Shown here piece by piece: positions 34,630 to 46,800 of a stretch of 64,000 nucleotides of DNA. How positions within the stretch are numbered: the stretch's first letter is position 1; every line of letters starts with the position of its first letter. The notes under the pieces are model-generated. The model was given only the letters and a program-made list of their open reading frames with translations, did no database searches and had not been told where the DNA came from. Source of the DNA: Euleptes europaea (lineage: Eukaryota; Chordata; Lepidosauria; Squamata; Sphaerodactylidae); assembly GCF_029931775.1 (NCBI RefSeq), contig NC_079318.1, forward strand, positions 54,209,659 through 54,273,658. The letters run 5' to 3'. Both the position numbers and the translations under genes were made by a program.

Positions 34630-34950
34630 TTCCTTCCTATAAATGTTTTTATTGATTTTCAATAATAGGGATACAGAAGGGAAAAAAGGAAAAGGGAAAA
34701 AACATTACATAAATACTGTTCAACATTGATATGCCTAGTACTACCCCCTTGTAGAATATAGTAATACATTAACTTACTAGCAGAGTGGATTTGATCTCCA
34801 ATGTAATCCTGCTGTAGCTCATAGAGTTTAATTGTTTTTTGTTTTTAATATATTCATAGAAAGATTTCCATTTGTCTCTATTTTGTTTTTGAGTATCCTT
34901 TTGTAATGTTTCCTCACCTTTCTTTCAAGTATTATCTTCGTACCAGATAT
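34630..34950 (-). repeat. Possible L1-type LINE 3' fragment
   Basis: The plus strand has a (CCTT)n run, then TTTTTATTGATTTTCAATAA, a sequence often seen at the antisense 3' ends of squamate L1 copies. Lysine-rich decayed coding sequence follows on the minus strand (KIILERKVRKHYKRILKNKIE). The call is weak. Confidence 0.35.
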
Positions 34951-35597
34951 TGTCTTCCTTATGCCGGTGACACGTGGATCTGAAACTGAGCAGGTGGCTG
35001 ACATCGACTTTGCAGTGTAGTCCACTGTAATCGCCCTACTGCAGGATAGGTTGAGGAAGGGACGTTGAAACTGCTGTAGCATAGAGCAGTTGTGTTCCAG
35101 GAGGTCGCCAATTCAGATGTCAACCGAGCTACAAACTCGCAAGCCCTCTCACTTCCTCCCCCAGCCCTTGCAAGGATAGGATAATTATGCTGCCCTTACT
35201 GGGTTTTGTAAGCATTACTATATTAATATTTACGAAGTACTGAAGCACTGACAACAAATGCTAATTGATTATTATAACATTCACCTGTTGTAGATTACAA
35301 TTGCCCTCTATCACCATACAGACCTTTCAAAATGGACTTTTGAGCTACATTTACAGGAACTCCCCAGTGAAAATTTGAACTGTCACCCACTCAATCTCGA
35401 TGAAAAACGGTTTCGCTGTTATTTTGTACAATCAGGATTGTTACATAGTGATTTCAAATGGTAGAAGTTACGCACTCTTGCCTTCAACTAATGGTTGCAG
35501 CAAAGGATTTCTCATCCCTCAATAAAACCCCTTGGTATTCAGCAAGCAAAACAAAAAGGAAGTAATAATTTGACTGCTTGCACCAAAACCTTTAGAG
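34951..35597. other. Intergenic, no feature seen
   Basis: AT-rich DNA between a possible LINE fragment and the hAT-like element. I see no recognisable feature. Confidence 0.4.
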
Positions 35598-35756
35598 CAG
35601 GGGTCCTCAAACTAAGGCCCGAGGGCCGGATCCGGCCCCCGGAGGGCTTTTGTCCGGCCCGGGGACCAAGGAAGCCAGTCCCCCCTTGCCCCCCTCCCCA
35701 GAGCTTTTCTGGGCTTCCTGGCTGTGTACGCACAACTGGAAGCCTCCCTCCCGCCC

Positions 35757-35945
35757 CAGTCGCCCCCTTCCCTGCTCCCTCTCCAGCCCAAAACCCCTTT
35801 CCTGGGCACACAAGGCATCTCGCTGCTTCGCGTGCCGCCCGGTCGCCCCCTTCCCCCTCTCCCTCCCAGGCCCAAAACCTCCTTTCCTGGGTGCGCGAGG
35901 CGTCTTGCTGCCTCGCACGCCGCCCAGTCGCCCCTTTCCTGTCCT
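35757..35945 (+). repeat. 85-bp tandem repeat inside the hAT-like element
   Basis: The block starting (A/G)GTCGCCCCCTTCC and running through GCCCAAAACC and TTTCCTGGG to CGCCGCCC occurs about two and a half times with a period of about 85 bp. Confidence 0.7.
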
Positions 35946-36090
35946 GGCGTTCCTGTTTTGGCCACAGTTGGCAGCGTTCTCACGGCTCGGGCCTCTCTCT
36001 CCTCCTGGGGGTATCCTTGTGGCCTGGAGATAATTATAGGGGCCCCTTGGGAGGGCTGGGCATATCTCCAGGGAGAAGAAAAAGACTTGT

Positions 36091-36285
36091 GGCCATTTAT
36101 GCACAGGAGGTTTTGCCTTGGATTTGCCGCTCTCCAGATGCACATTTTCCCCATCCGAATTCTCAGAACTCAAAAGTAAATTTCCCCACCCCCACCCCAG
36201 GGAAGAGTTTGGAGAATTCGGATGGGGAAAATGTGCATCTGGAGAGCGGCAAATCCAAGGCAAACCCTTCCATGAATAAATGGCC
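36091..36285. mobile_element. Palindromic fold-back element (family P), copy 2
   Basis: Left end GGCCATTTATGCACAGGAGG faces right end CCATGAATAAATGGCC. Inner arms GATTTGCCGCTCTCCAGATG and CATCTGGAGAGCGGCAAATC are exact complements. It sits inside the hAT-like element and is the second copy of the family seen at 13051-13236, so it arrived after or travelled with the hAT-like element. Confidence 0.82.
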
Positions 36286-36304
36286 TTGGTTTTTACATGC
36301 CAAC

Positions 36305-36575
36305 TTTCTCTACCACTAAAGGGAGACTCAAATTGCCTTACAATCCCCTTCCCATACCCTCCCACAACAGACTCCCTGTGAGGCAGGTGGGGCTGAGAGA
36401 GCGCTAACAGAGCTGTAACTTGCCCAAGGTCAGCCAGCTGGCTTCGTGAGTAGGGGTGGGGAAACCAACCAGGTTCACCAGATTAGCCTCCGCTTCTCAC
36501 GTGGAGGAGTGGGGAATCAAACCCGGTTCTCTAGAGTCCCCGCTCCCAACCACCACTCTTAACCACTACAGGGGG
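36305..36575 (-). repeat. tRNA-type SINE-like piece inside the hAT-like element
   Basis: The minus strand has the family order with the B-box-like complement (GGGGAATCAAACCCGG), CTTAACCACTACA, and AACTTGCCCAAGGTCAGCCA. It may be part of the hAT element's internal sequence rather than a separate insertion. Confidence 0.45.
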
Positions 36576-36720
36576 AATGACCGGGCTTGTAAGGAGGATG
36601 CTTTTCCGGAGAGCCCCCTCGCACCGCCGCCTCCTCCCCCGAAACAATCCGGCCCCCAACAGTGTTTGAGGGACAGTGAACTGGCCCCGTTTAAAAAGTT
36701 TGAGGACCCCTGCTTTAGAG

Positions 36721-38638
36721 TTTGAAGGTGAATGAAAGAAAACCATCGTTGCCTGTGGTGTATGCTCATTTCCTCCCATTATTGACTTTAGCAAAACAAG
36801 CTTTTGAAGAACTAAAAGTTTAAAACTTGACTAGAGACAATAGTGTGGCAGAAAATGAGTGTCCGCACTACAGTAACAATGGCTAATTTCACTTTGATAT
36901 GTGTGAAAAAGTATTAATACATGAGAAGCGCCTTGCTGGGCAGACCAAAGTTCTACCTGGTACATAGGCCCATATGACATTAAAGGCCATTTTACATTCT
37001 TATTACACCAGGCTCATAAAAGCAATAGGTCGTACCAGTTTGGTCCCAGGGTCTGGTGTTCAAAGACATATTGCTAATAATTAATCAGACATATCCTTCA
37101 TGAAGTTTGTCTACCCCTTTTTAAAAACCATCTGTGGACAGCCATCACCTCACTTTATGATTGTGAACTCTGCATGTTAAATGTTTGCTATGTGAAGTCC
37201 TCCCTTTAGTATGTTCTGATAATTTTATTTGGTGGGTTCCACGTTCTAATACGGTGAGAGTAGGAAAACATTTCCATTTACTCTTTTTGCATCATTTCAC
37301 AACTTTAGTTTATTATAAGTTTATTATAGCAAGAAGGGGCTATTTGGATGAACTTCTCTTAATTATATGGTTGTAAGCTTGGCTGTGACTTGGTCTAGCC
37401 TACAGACTTGGCTTAATGTAGGGGAACCACGGCCTATCACAAAAAAGAATGGTAATGCTTCTCAGTGATTGTACATATGCTCGACTGTTTTTAAAGAGCC
37501 CTGGCCATGGACCCCATTAGGTCTCATATGAGACCTCTTCCATGTTGAAGGAAGATTCTGGAAGAGACAGAGAGAGAAGTAGACACTAGCTAAAGCACCT
37601 TGGGGGTACAAAATTTCTCCTCTGAAGGCCTGATGTGGAATGGTGGATTTGCTGCCCTGGCAGAATGCCTTATTTCTGCTGTACTTTAATATTTATAAAT
37701 AAATGTTACAAAAATATGTAAGTCTCTAGTGTTCCCTCCTCCAAATGGAACCAACCCAGGTAAATACTTCCCCTGTAATTTATCACTGTCCAAGTGGCAT
37801 GTGTATAACAATGCATTTACTTACCCCATTTCCATGAGCAGTGAGAAGGCTCCAGACAGAACGTTGAGGACCTACGCTGTCATTGTAATAGTTATTTTTA
37901 TTTATGAACATATAAGTAGAGGAACATAAGACCACCACAATAGACAGTGTAGCTGTTATTCCTGGATTGGTGTTCAGATCAACTGGGTTCCCATAACCAG
38001 CTCCAGACAACTCAGATTTCTCTTCTGTTGGATTTTGTGTAAATTTGAGTTCCAGACCCTTCTGCTAGCTGAAGGGATGCCACTTTCTTGAAAGACTAAT
38101 GAATGTTGTGCTTAAAAAACTGGAAAGGCTCTTGGCTATCAGAAAACATTACATCCCACTGGCGAAAAATCAACCAATTGCAAACCAACAGGATGGCACC
38201 AAGCATCAACTGAGATAATTAATAAATTGGAATGGTTTCTACATGGGGTGTATTATTTGTCACGGCTGCAATTTGCTATATGCAGGCAAAAGTATTAGAT
38301 TTCTAAAGGAAATGGTTTCTTGCAACGTAACATTTCAGGAATAAACAACGCTCAGTGATAGATTTTAATTTCCCCCCAAATCATGATAGAATCCAAAATA
38401 GAATATACAGCCATATTAAGCTTGAAGTGCTTCTCTCACAACAAGCTTCTGGATTTTTTAAAAAATTAAAAATAAAGTAGCTTTGTGAATGGGTGCAGCT
38501 GATCAGTTACTGGAACTTCCTTTCTCCACAGAATTACTAATGTCCCAGTGTCAGTGAAGAACACTATTTGCTCAGGCTTCATACTTTTAAAAGGGGGGGG
38601 GGAGAGGAATCCCTCCACACATTTTAAATGCAGATTAA
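36721..38638. other. Intergenic between MRPS10 and TRERF1, no feature seen
   Basis: AT-rich DNA with a short AAATAAATG-type A-rich tail near 37.7 kb. No gene or confident repeat is visible. Confidence 0.4.
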
Positions 38639-38644
38639 TTTATT
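38639..38644 (-). terminator. TRERF1: Candidate TRERF1 poly(A) signal
   Basis: The plus strand TTTATT is AATAAA on the minus strand. It is followed downstream by a run of pyrimidines on that strand. Use of this site would give a 3' UTR of about 5.2 kb. Nearer AATAAA-type sites are possible. Confidence 0.4.
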
Positions 38645-41600
38645 TAAAAGCAATTTTCATCACATGAACAAAAATTTAACAAACTACATCTTATCAAAAG
38701 TATAAAATACTGTTCTTTTTGGCAAACTTTTACATAGATTCCCTTTGATTTTACAAATACAATTATTTGTCAATATAAGAAAAAGCTGAAATTACCTATA
38801 CAAAGTGCTGTTTGTTATGTACCAGATAGGATGCATGCCAGAGAAAGGGGGGGAAAGGACTTATGTCCTATTATGAAATTAAGCATTTTAGTGCAAACCT
38901 GAATAAATTTACATCCTGAAGTTAAACCACATGCCACTCAGGTGCAATAAAGCATTAATAAGTAAAGGGTTATTAAAAAAAAGAGCTAAATTAAAACATT
39001 AATTTCCCCCTCAAAGAACATTTTTATACTACACTACAATTCCAAAACTATTTATACGTTTTCTGTAACAATATAACAGCCATTAAATATATTTGAAAAT
39101 AAGATTTCTCCATAAAATATATTTTTTTCTTTGCTATGTACAATTTCCATTTCTTCACTACTGGAATCCTACTGCAACAAACATGAGAACCATTAGGGGG
39201 GAAAATCCCAAGTTTTCGGACAAAATATAAATCATATTTAGATGATATTAATCACTGCAACACTCCGAATACCAAAACTACGAATGAGGTTTAAGAACGT
39301 ATCCACAGATCTTCAGGGATTAGTTTTGAGATTCTCTTTGGTTATTTTAAGCCGTCATTTTCTCTATAATTGTATTCATTTAGCATCTTGTAAAATATAT
39401 ACTTGGGGAGTGTTCTTTTATTTCTGTTTAGATACAATGTCCTTTGCTTTTGAAATCTCTCCACAGACACACTATAATATTAGTTACTATTTGAACCTGT
39501 GTATGTGATACGCTCTACCTTATCTGCCAAAATAGCATCCATCAGTTGACCAAGGAAGGACAAGAAGAATTTGATACTACTTGGGCTTTCCAATCTATGA
39601 TAAAGATATTCCTGAACAATATCACCTGGGCAGTTATGAATCTAAAGTAACAAATACCATCTGCAATATTAGCATTAGAGAGCTATTATCCCATGGTACA
39701 ATACTCCATATTGTCCTGAACTGTATTTTAGCATGTCCTTACACGAACAATGGTTTATTACACTGGCTTGCCAATATGTTAAAAGACCTGGCTCATCATT
39801 TACTCAATTTACGCACATCAGTTTGGAAGGATCTACTGCAAAGTGGCAAGATTTATACACTGGCCAATATATTACTGGGTCTAATTCACGCATTTGGGAG
39901 ATAAACGAGGCCCTGGCTTTTGTCTTGTTTACCTGGCGTTTGTCTTATTTTCTGAGTAAAACGTCATCTGCTAAACTGGACTTTTAAGATAAATGTGAGA
40001 AAGACATTTGTTCAGGACAATCATTCTTTAATAGCGAATGCCAATATTGTTTCTTGGTACATAAGGATTTGTTGACTCTGGGATTCGGAAAACTATTTAA
40101 ATTGATTTTGTTATAACTTGTACTATGAAAAATTATCTATAATGGGCAATATAATGTACCACAACTGCGTGCTATTATTAGCAGGGTCCATTCAGAGTTC
40201 TCAACAGCCTGGCTTCTCTTCTCATGCCGAGTATAACCTGTAGCCAGGCTCTTATACCATGTACTCTTTGAATATATTGTTATATATTCTGATTCTTACA
40301 GGTCCAGCTGGATGTCTGGGATTATATCCCAACACTGAGGCAGGATATGGCGCTCTTAGGGTATGTTTCTACTTCCTTCTTTCCCAACTGGAGCAATCTT
40401 TCCAACAGAGGAACCCGAGAAATTAGAATGCTGTGGATAAAATGGGAGCACATGCGCCTCAGTTCCTTCCTCTCCGAATCATGCGCGAAAGACAAGACAT
40501 AGGCCTTATCTATGAAAGGACTTAGTACTGCATTAACTGGAGGTTTGCAAAACCATACCAAATTCTGTTCTCTTCCTTTCATAAATGGAAGGAAGGAAAA
40601 ATAACTCTCAGATGACTATATAGATCTTCTGAGTTCTCCTTCGGAACTGAGAGAGTTGCTGAGAAATAATCTGATATACAACAGATGGGCAACCATCACA
40701 ACTATGCAGATTTCATCTGCCAACAAATGCTTCGTACAAAAGCGGGGATGCTTTCCAACAGCACGCAACTCAGCCACATTAGCTAACCCCTGGCAACGAG
40801 AAGTGATTATGTAAGAGCATGTCTACAAGGTATCTTCATACATTTTCCCAATCAGATGCCTGGTTATGCTCAACAGGGCACACAAACTATTATTTCTCCT
40901 GAACCCCCCTTGTCAAGTGCATTGGCATTAAAGACTGCATGGTGACATCAGAACAGCAAGGGTGAACTGCTCATGTTTGCTGTGACACTCAGATGCAGTG
41001 ATATAGCACTTTCAACCCCACCCCCACCAGAAACCAGGTGAAACTGTTTGCTCCTTGATAAAGAGGTGGCTTCTTGAATCAGCTTGTGAAAAGGGGGAAA
41101 GTTACTAGATGGGAACATTTGAGTAGCCTTTCTGTATGTATTAAATATTTTCAGATGCCATTCAATCATTCCTGAGCCACTTCATATTGTTCAGATTATT
41201 TCTATGCCAACATGTCTTTTCCAAGGACAAAACCATACAGAGGAAGCAAAATCTTAACACAGTGCTATCCCTGGTTAGTTACCCAGAAAACTAAAATGTC
41301 TGGCCTGGCATGTTCCCAATGAAAATCACCATGTTCCTGATAGCCATTTGTATGCACGTTGGCACATTTTTTCCAGCCACAGGTAAGAAGTGATTACTCT
41401 AACGTGACTGGTCAAACGTTACTGTCTTCCTGCCGATATGTTCCTAAAGATACTCCAGATGCAACCATGTTTAAATTTCAATTGTCTCAAACCAACTGAA
41501 GAGCCTAATTTTGTGACACCTTTCACTGGAACTGCCCACCCATGACAGAAATGACATTTGGGTCTGAGCAGTTTGGCTTTGTTTACAACCATCCCTAACA

Positions 41601-43887
41601 CTATTATTTTTCTCTCGGCATTTTTGTAGTATATCCTGGGTTTTAGGAAAAATTTATATATTCAAGTTATTTTGCACATACTTTCTGCATTTGTAAACGG
41701 TGACCATAATCCAGAGAATTGTGCCTGGAGAATAATCCCACTGCTGGCTTGTGAAGGAAAATAGGTACAAACTAAGCAACCTAGTCATTCAAAAAGTTGA
41801 GCGTGTTGATGATTTGGCCAAGAACAAAAGGGGAAAAGAAAGGGATTTTTAAAAAATTCCCTTTTCATTTATTAGGGATAAGATGGGTGCAAAATGTTTA
41901 ACTTTCATGAAAATGTTTTAGATCTCAGTATGTGCTTATTTAACACAAACAAATAGGGCAAACCAGGGAAGTAAAGGATCAGAATCACAATAATTTTCAT
42001 TGGACTTAATTTGCAAACTTACAAACTGTCAAAATTGAAATAAAAAGGGGGGAAATAGCAAAAAGACAGTGAAATATTTTCAGAAAACTGAATTTCAGCA
42101 TAACTACAGGATATGAAACATGAACATTAGAGATGTTCACAGCTGGAGGTATAAAAGACCCCCCCCCAAGTTTCCAAAAGTCGTTCAAACTCGATGGTGT
42201 TTCTAACTTCCCAAGATCGAGTCTATGGGCCCATTACCGAGTGTCTTCAGGAAGAAAAACTTACTGTTAGTATAATCATACTTCACCTTGCCAACCACTT
42301 AAAACACCCACACACACTTTTATAAATGGCAGCTTTTAAAGTTCTTTGGCCATGATCTGAAATTCCCTGGGGGTTCCAGTGCACAAGTAGAATTTTGAGT
42401 GTACAGGAGTTACCCTGTTTTATATATGGTCTGTGCCCTAATTTACATAAAAGAGCAGAATAGCACACTGCAGCCCACCCCCTCCACACACATAGAAGCT
42501 GTTACAGCAAAGTAATCTGACACTTTTATAATCAGAGACTTAACAGTTTCTGGATAGTGCAAAGTACAAATTGAGGAATGTAGCACAGAATCCCATTAGA
42601 TTTCATTGTTTTGCCTCATGATAGACACCCTCCTCCCACCTTTCTTTTGTCTGTGAAGAGAGTACATGCACTGTCCTTAACAGAATGCTTCTGCATTGCT
42701 ATCAGCATAAGCAAAGTATCTCCCCCTCAAGGCTGAAGGACAACTTTTCTAACAATGCTGTTTATGAATGGTATTTTAGTGCATTCTAAATCACTAACAC
42801 TCATCCTATCCAATATTCTTCAGTATGTGTGTGTGGGGGGTGGTGGTAAAAGTTATCTCAGCAGCTCCTCTAAAGGGAAGGTCAAACAGCCATTTTTCTT
42901 CAGAGTCAGCATTCACTTCCTCTGTCCCTTCTGAACCCTGTTAAAATGGAAGTTCTGAAGTGCGCAACACAAAAAGAACCCTTTGCAAACAAATGAACTG
43001 CCACATAAAGCTTTGAGATTCAGTAAAACATTAGATCAATGTAGCTGTTTTCACTCCCCCCCCCCCCGCTTCCCCGTGGATGATCACTTCTTTCACATCC
43101 AAGCAAAGCAAGTGGAATAACCCACTAAGTCAGTCCATATCTCCAGGAGGAAATTCAAAATCAGTCCCACATCTGCTTACAGCAAATATGAAGACGCCTT
43201 GAAAACATTCATTTGGCACAGAGCTTTCTATGCTAGGGGATAATATCGACCTCAACTGCTGGACTAGCCCCTGACAGCTTCTCTAGCAGAAAGGACATCG
43301 TAGCTGCATCAATTCTGCGCGATCTGCTTTATCAAGATGCCACCAAGGTCATTTCCATGTCAGTTTTGTAGTTACAGCAGAAGTGGTTAATGGTCCATTA
43401 TCTGTCATTTGAAAGTATTTGACGTAAGAATTGTTGCAGACGTTTTTGGATCAGAAAGGCACAAAATGAAACACATTTTTAAATATTCTCCTTAGGTATC
43501 CTGTTGGGGGGGGGGAGAAAATGGGAAACCCTGAGGAGTTAAAAAGAATTTGGGGCTTTTCATGGGGGGGAAAAGTAAAAAGAAAAAAGAAAAAAAAGAA
43601 CAGGAACAGGAACAGGGACTTCTCTGTACTTTTGGTTACCAACGTATTAGGATTAAACACCTCTGAAAAGGGGAACAAAATGAATTGTTTTCCATCTTCA
43701 AAAGCTGAATCTAATTTACAATTCCCCACCCAAATAAGAACACCACTCAAATTTGTTCCAATCCTGGATAAAAAGCACTCCAACTATTCCAATAGGTTAA
43801 AATAAAAGGGAAGTCAATACTTAGCCCTCCTGGCGGAGGAACTAATTTCAATGAGCACCTGTCATTTTACAGACCAGCTCATTTCTT
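38645..43887 (-). other. TRERF1: Probable long 3' UTR of TRERF1
   Basis: From the TRERF1 stop to 38.65 kb the DNA is AT-rich and almost free of the young LINE and SINE families that fill the introns, which fits transcribed 3' UTR. Open frames at 39242-39508, 39581-39904 and 40322-40582 have no recognisable motif. The 39.5-40.6 kb part could be an old decayed element. The extent is an inference. Confidence 0.4.
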
Positions 43888-46800
43888 CTAGAGCTCAACG
43901 TCATCTTGAAGTAATTCGGGGTCGTCTTCATCTAGTAAGAGATCAGGGTCTATCCCTTCAGTACTGTCAATCACCTCTCCAAGTTCCTGGACAACATCAC
44001 TGTCGAGTTCATCCACCTGCTCAACCTGCTTTATCAAGTCCAAGTGATCCAATGGAATCAAGGCCTGCCCAGCTGGCCCTGTAGTCCTTGCAATAGTAGC
44101 TGCCATTTCAGCTGCAACAGCAGCCTTCTGGGCTTTCTGCCTTTGTTGTTCTTCCTGTTGCCGGTGTGTTTTCATGTGGGCGTTGCGACTTTTGATTTTG
44201 AAAAACATCCTGGAGAAAATGGGAGGAGGAGAAATGAAAGCAGATGTCAGTAGTGTTTTGGCACATCAGGAAATATACACGATGTCCAAAATTTAGTGAA
44301 TGTCAGTGGCTCCTCATGATGGTTGTGCTTCCCATCCAGCCAATGCGATTCCCTCATTCTCATGAGCCCAGGCTTAGCGAACACATACTGCCCTCCATGC
44401 CAGTGCATTTCTCATCACATAAGGGAATGATTTGTGGAGGGGTGTCATACCAACCTGTTCTGATTTTATTGTGAGGTAGGAAGATCAGTACAGGCCTTCT
44501 CCAATCCTCCTTCCCCCATTTGGGTTCCAATGTGCACATGTGCTTCTTTACTTATAGGGAATCATTCCTCCATTTTTCAGTGAATACTGACAATCACATT
44601 TAGGTGAACTGACATAATTCCCTGGTGCATGACTGAATTTTAGATGATCACAACAGTTGCCTGGGATTCACATGTGAATGTTGCAAGTCACCTAATTTTG
44701 GCCTTTCGAGAAGCCTTATAATCTTCATCAGATATTTTAATGGAGAATTCAGATATCAGAAAAATAAATCAAGTGTGATTTACTGAGAAACATGGCACCA
44801 GCTGAAGATGCAAGATCCTTGAGTGATGGGCTTATTGAAATCAGTGTTGCAGTAGCACATAGCAAAAGGAGGAGTAGGTTTGGTTCAGGACAGTTGAATA
44901 CCATCTTAGCAGACATCACATGACAACTTCTCCAGTGTTTACATGGTATAGATACAAAGTCCACTCAATATAGTAGCATTTGTACCTCATTGATGACTTG
45001 TGTCCCATGTATTTTTAAAGATAGCAAGCCACCCACTATAGGTCTGTTGCAGGCATAAAAGTACTCACTTGCCACATTCTTTACAAGGGAAAACTGTAGG
45101 GGGATCGGTCTCGCCACTTGTGGTACTGTGAGCTGGAGAGTTTTTGACAGAGCAGTACTCATTCTGGGAATTTGATTTCTGCTTGGCGCCAGGACCTCCA
45201 TAGCGGGTTTTCACCACAGGGTTTGTACCACCATGAATGCGAGCGTGGCCATTCAGGGCTTGTCTGGAGCTGAACATCTACAGGACAAAAACAACAACCA
45301 ACACCGCCACCACATAATGGCCCTTAGAGGCAAAGTACAACAGAACAGTAAATAATCAGGTAATTTGAACAGTTATTTTTTTCTCCCTTAAAACTGTAAG
45401 AGCTCTACCCTGCTGGGTCAGCTCAATGTAGGCAAGCAACCTGTTTCTACCCAGAACTTTGTACTTCGTCCACAGCACCTGGCTGCACAGGTATACTACC
45501 TCTGAACAAGGAGTTCCTATTTAGCTACCACTACTAACAGGCAACAAAACAAAAACAACAGATCTATAACAAACAGAACGCAAATGGTCTCTCTATGCTT
45601 GCTCATGCAGAAGGCAAATAAGATCTTTCTGCTTGAGGTGCTGGGAAGAGTCTTGAGAGGTGAATGCTTCATTAGCGTCCAGTAGCTTAGGACTTGGGCC
45701 AGCTGGGTGTATTCCACATCCCCTGAAGAACAGAGGTGTTTGTGAGACCTTTGTCACCATGGGCATTGCTTTGTTTGCTTCACCTCTCATGTGTAACCAG
45801 ACTGTTACCTATTTGCAGTTTCATGGCAAATCATAGTTTGCCACTATATCTGAATGGACAACTACAGTTTACACTTGATCTGCAAATCAGGATGCCAAAC
45901 CATGGTTTATTCCCAGTTTCAAATCATGCTTTGCCGAAAAACCCAAACTGTAGTTTGTCAGTTGGTGTGCTATGGCTTGCTGCAAATCTGGAAATAGTTA
46001 GTTAGATAGCTGTACGTGAGAAGATGACAGAGGGAGAAGATTCAAGCCCAAGAATCCCCCAAGCTCATTCATGCATTGGAAAAAAAAACATTGTTTGCCA
46101 TAGTATCTGAAACAAACACCAACCCAGCAAAGAAACACTCTTGAGAACAAGGGAAATCTTGCCCAGCATTCCACCCTCCTTCTGCTTGGCTTCTCAGTGT
46201 CCACCCAGCTCTGTATCACTGCAACCGTCATTATAGAAAGAGTTTTTCTTAACAGAAAAAAGAGCTGAATTCTGTATCCAACACCAATCTCTGTACATGA
46301 ACACAACAGTCAAAGAACTTGCAATATTCAGATGCATGCACACACACACTTCACTTATTTATATGTTATGAAATACACCTACAGCTCCACAGTCTGGCAT
46401 TTCACAAGCAAAAGAAGTCACAGGGATTGTGAGGCTCTGCAGAGATGGCAGGTTAATTGGTGCACCGAGAGCAATAGGTGGCGGGTCAGGAGAAATCTGA
46501 TTTTCAATTTCCTCTTCTTTTACAGATTTTCTGTCTTCCTCCACCTGCTCTTCATCCTCCATGTCCTCTTCTTCCCCACTCGTCTGAAAAGCATAGGGAT
46601 TTTAAGGCAAGAAGAACTGGTGTAAGAAAATGTGGGTGAGCATCTTTACATGAGAATTGATCTTTGACTGGTAAAAGCAAGCCCTTGTCAGTACATCTTA
46701 TCCTTGGAGAGAGGCAGGTGATCCCTGGGACTCTCTGCTGTGAGATGAACCCACGCTTCTTCTAACTCCAATTTGTTTATGCACCTTGGAAATGTATAAG

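Larger units (their letters stand above)
35598..36712. mobile_element. hAT-like non-autonomous DNA transposon, 1,115 bp, with nested insertions
   Basis: The ends are inverted repeats CAGGGGTCCTCAAACT and AGTTTGAGGACCCCTG. They are flanked by an exact 8-bp duplication, CTTTAGAG (35590-35597 and 36713-36720), the length hAT transposases make. The left half is very GC-rich and includes an 85-bp tandem repeat. The right half holds a palindromic element and a SINE-like piece. Open frames up to 274 codons come from GC bias; no hAT transposase motif is seen. Confidence 0.88.

Noticed and set aside
35495-36365. Open frames up to 274 codons on both strands
   Set aside because: They span the GC-rich interior and the palindrome of the hAT-like element and show no transposase or other domain.
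39581-40582. Possible coding segments in the presumed TRERF1 3' UTR
   Set aside because: The 107- and 86-codon frames have no recognisable domain. They may be decayed transposon sequence, and I could not assign them.
43451-43805. Open frames of about 94-110 codons near 43.5-43.8 kb
   Set aside because: They fall in the TRERF1 3' UTR next to poly-G and poly-A runs and look like composition artefacts.
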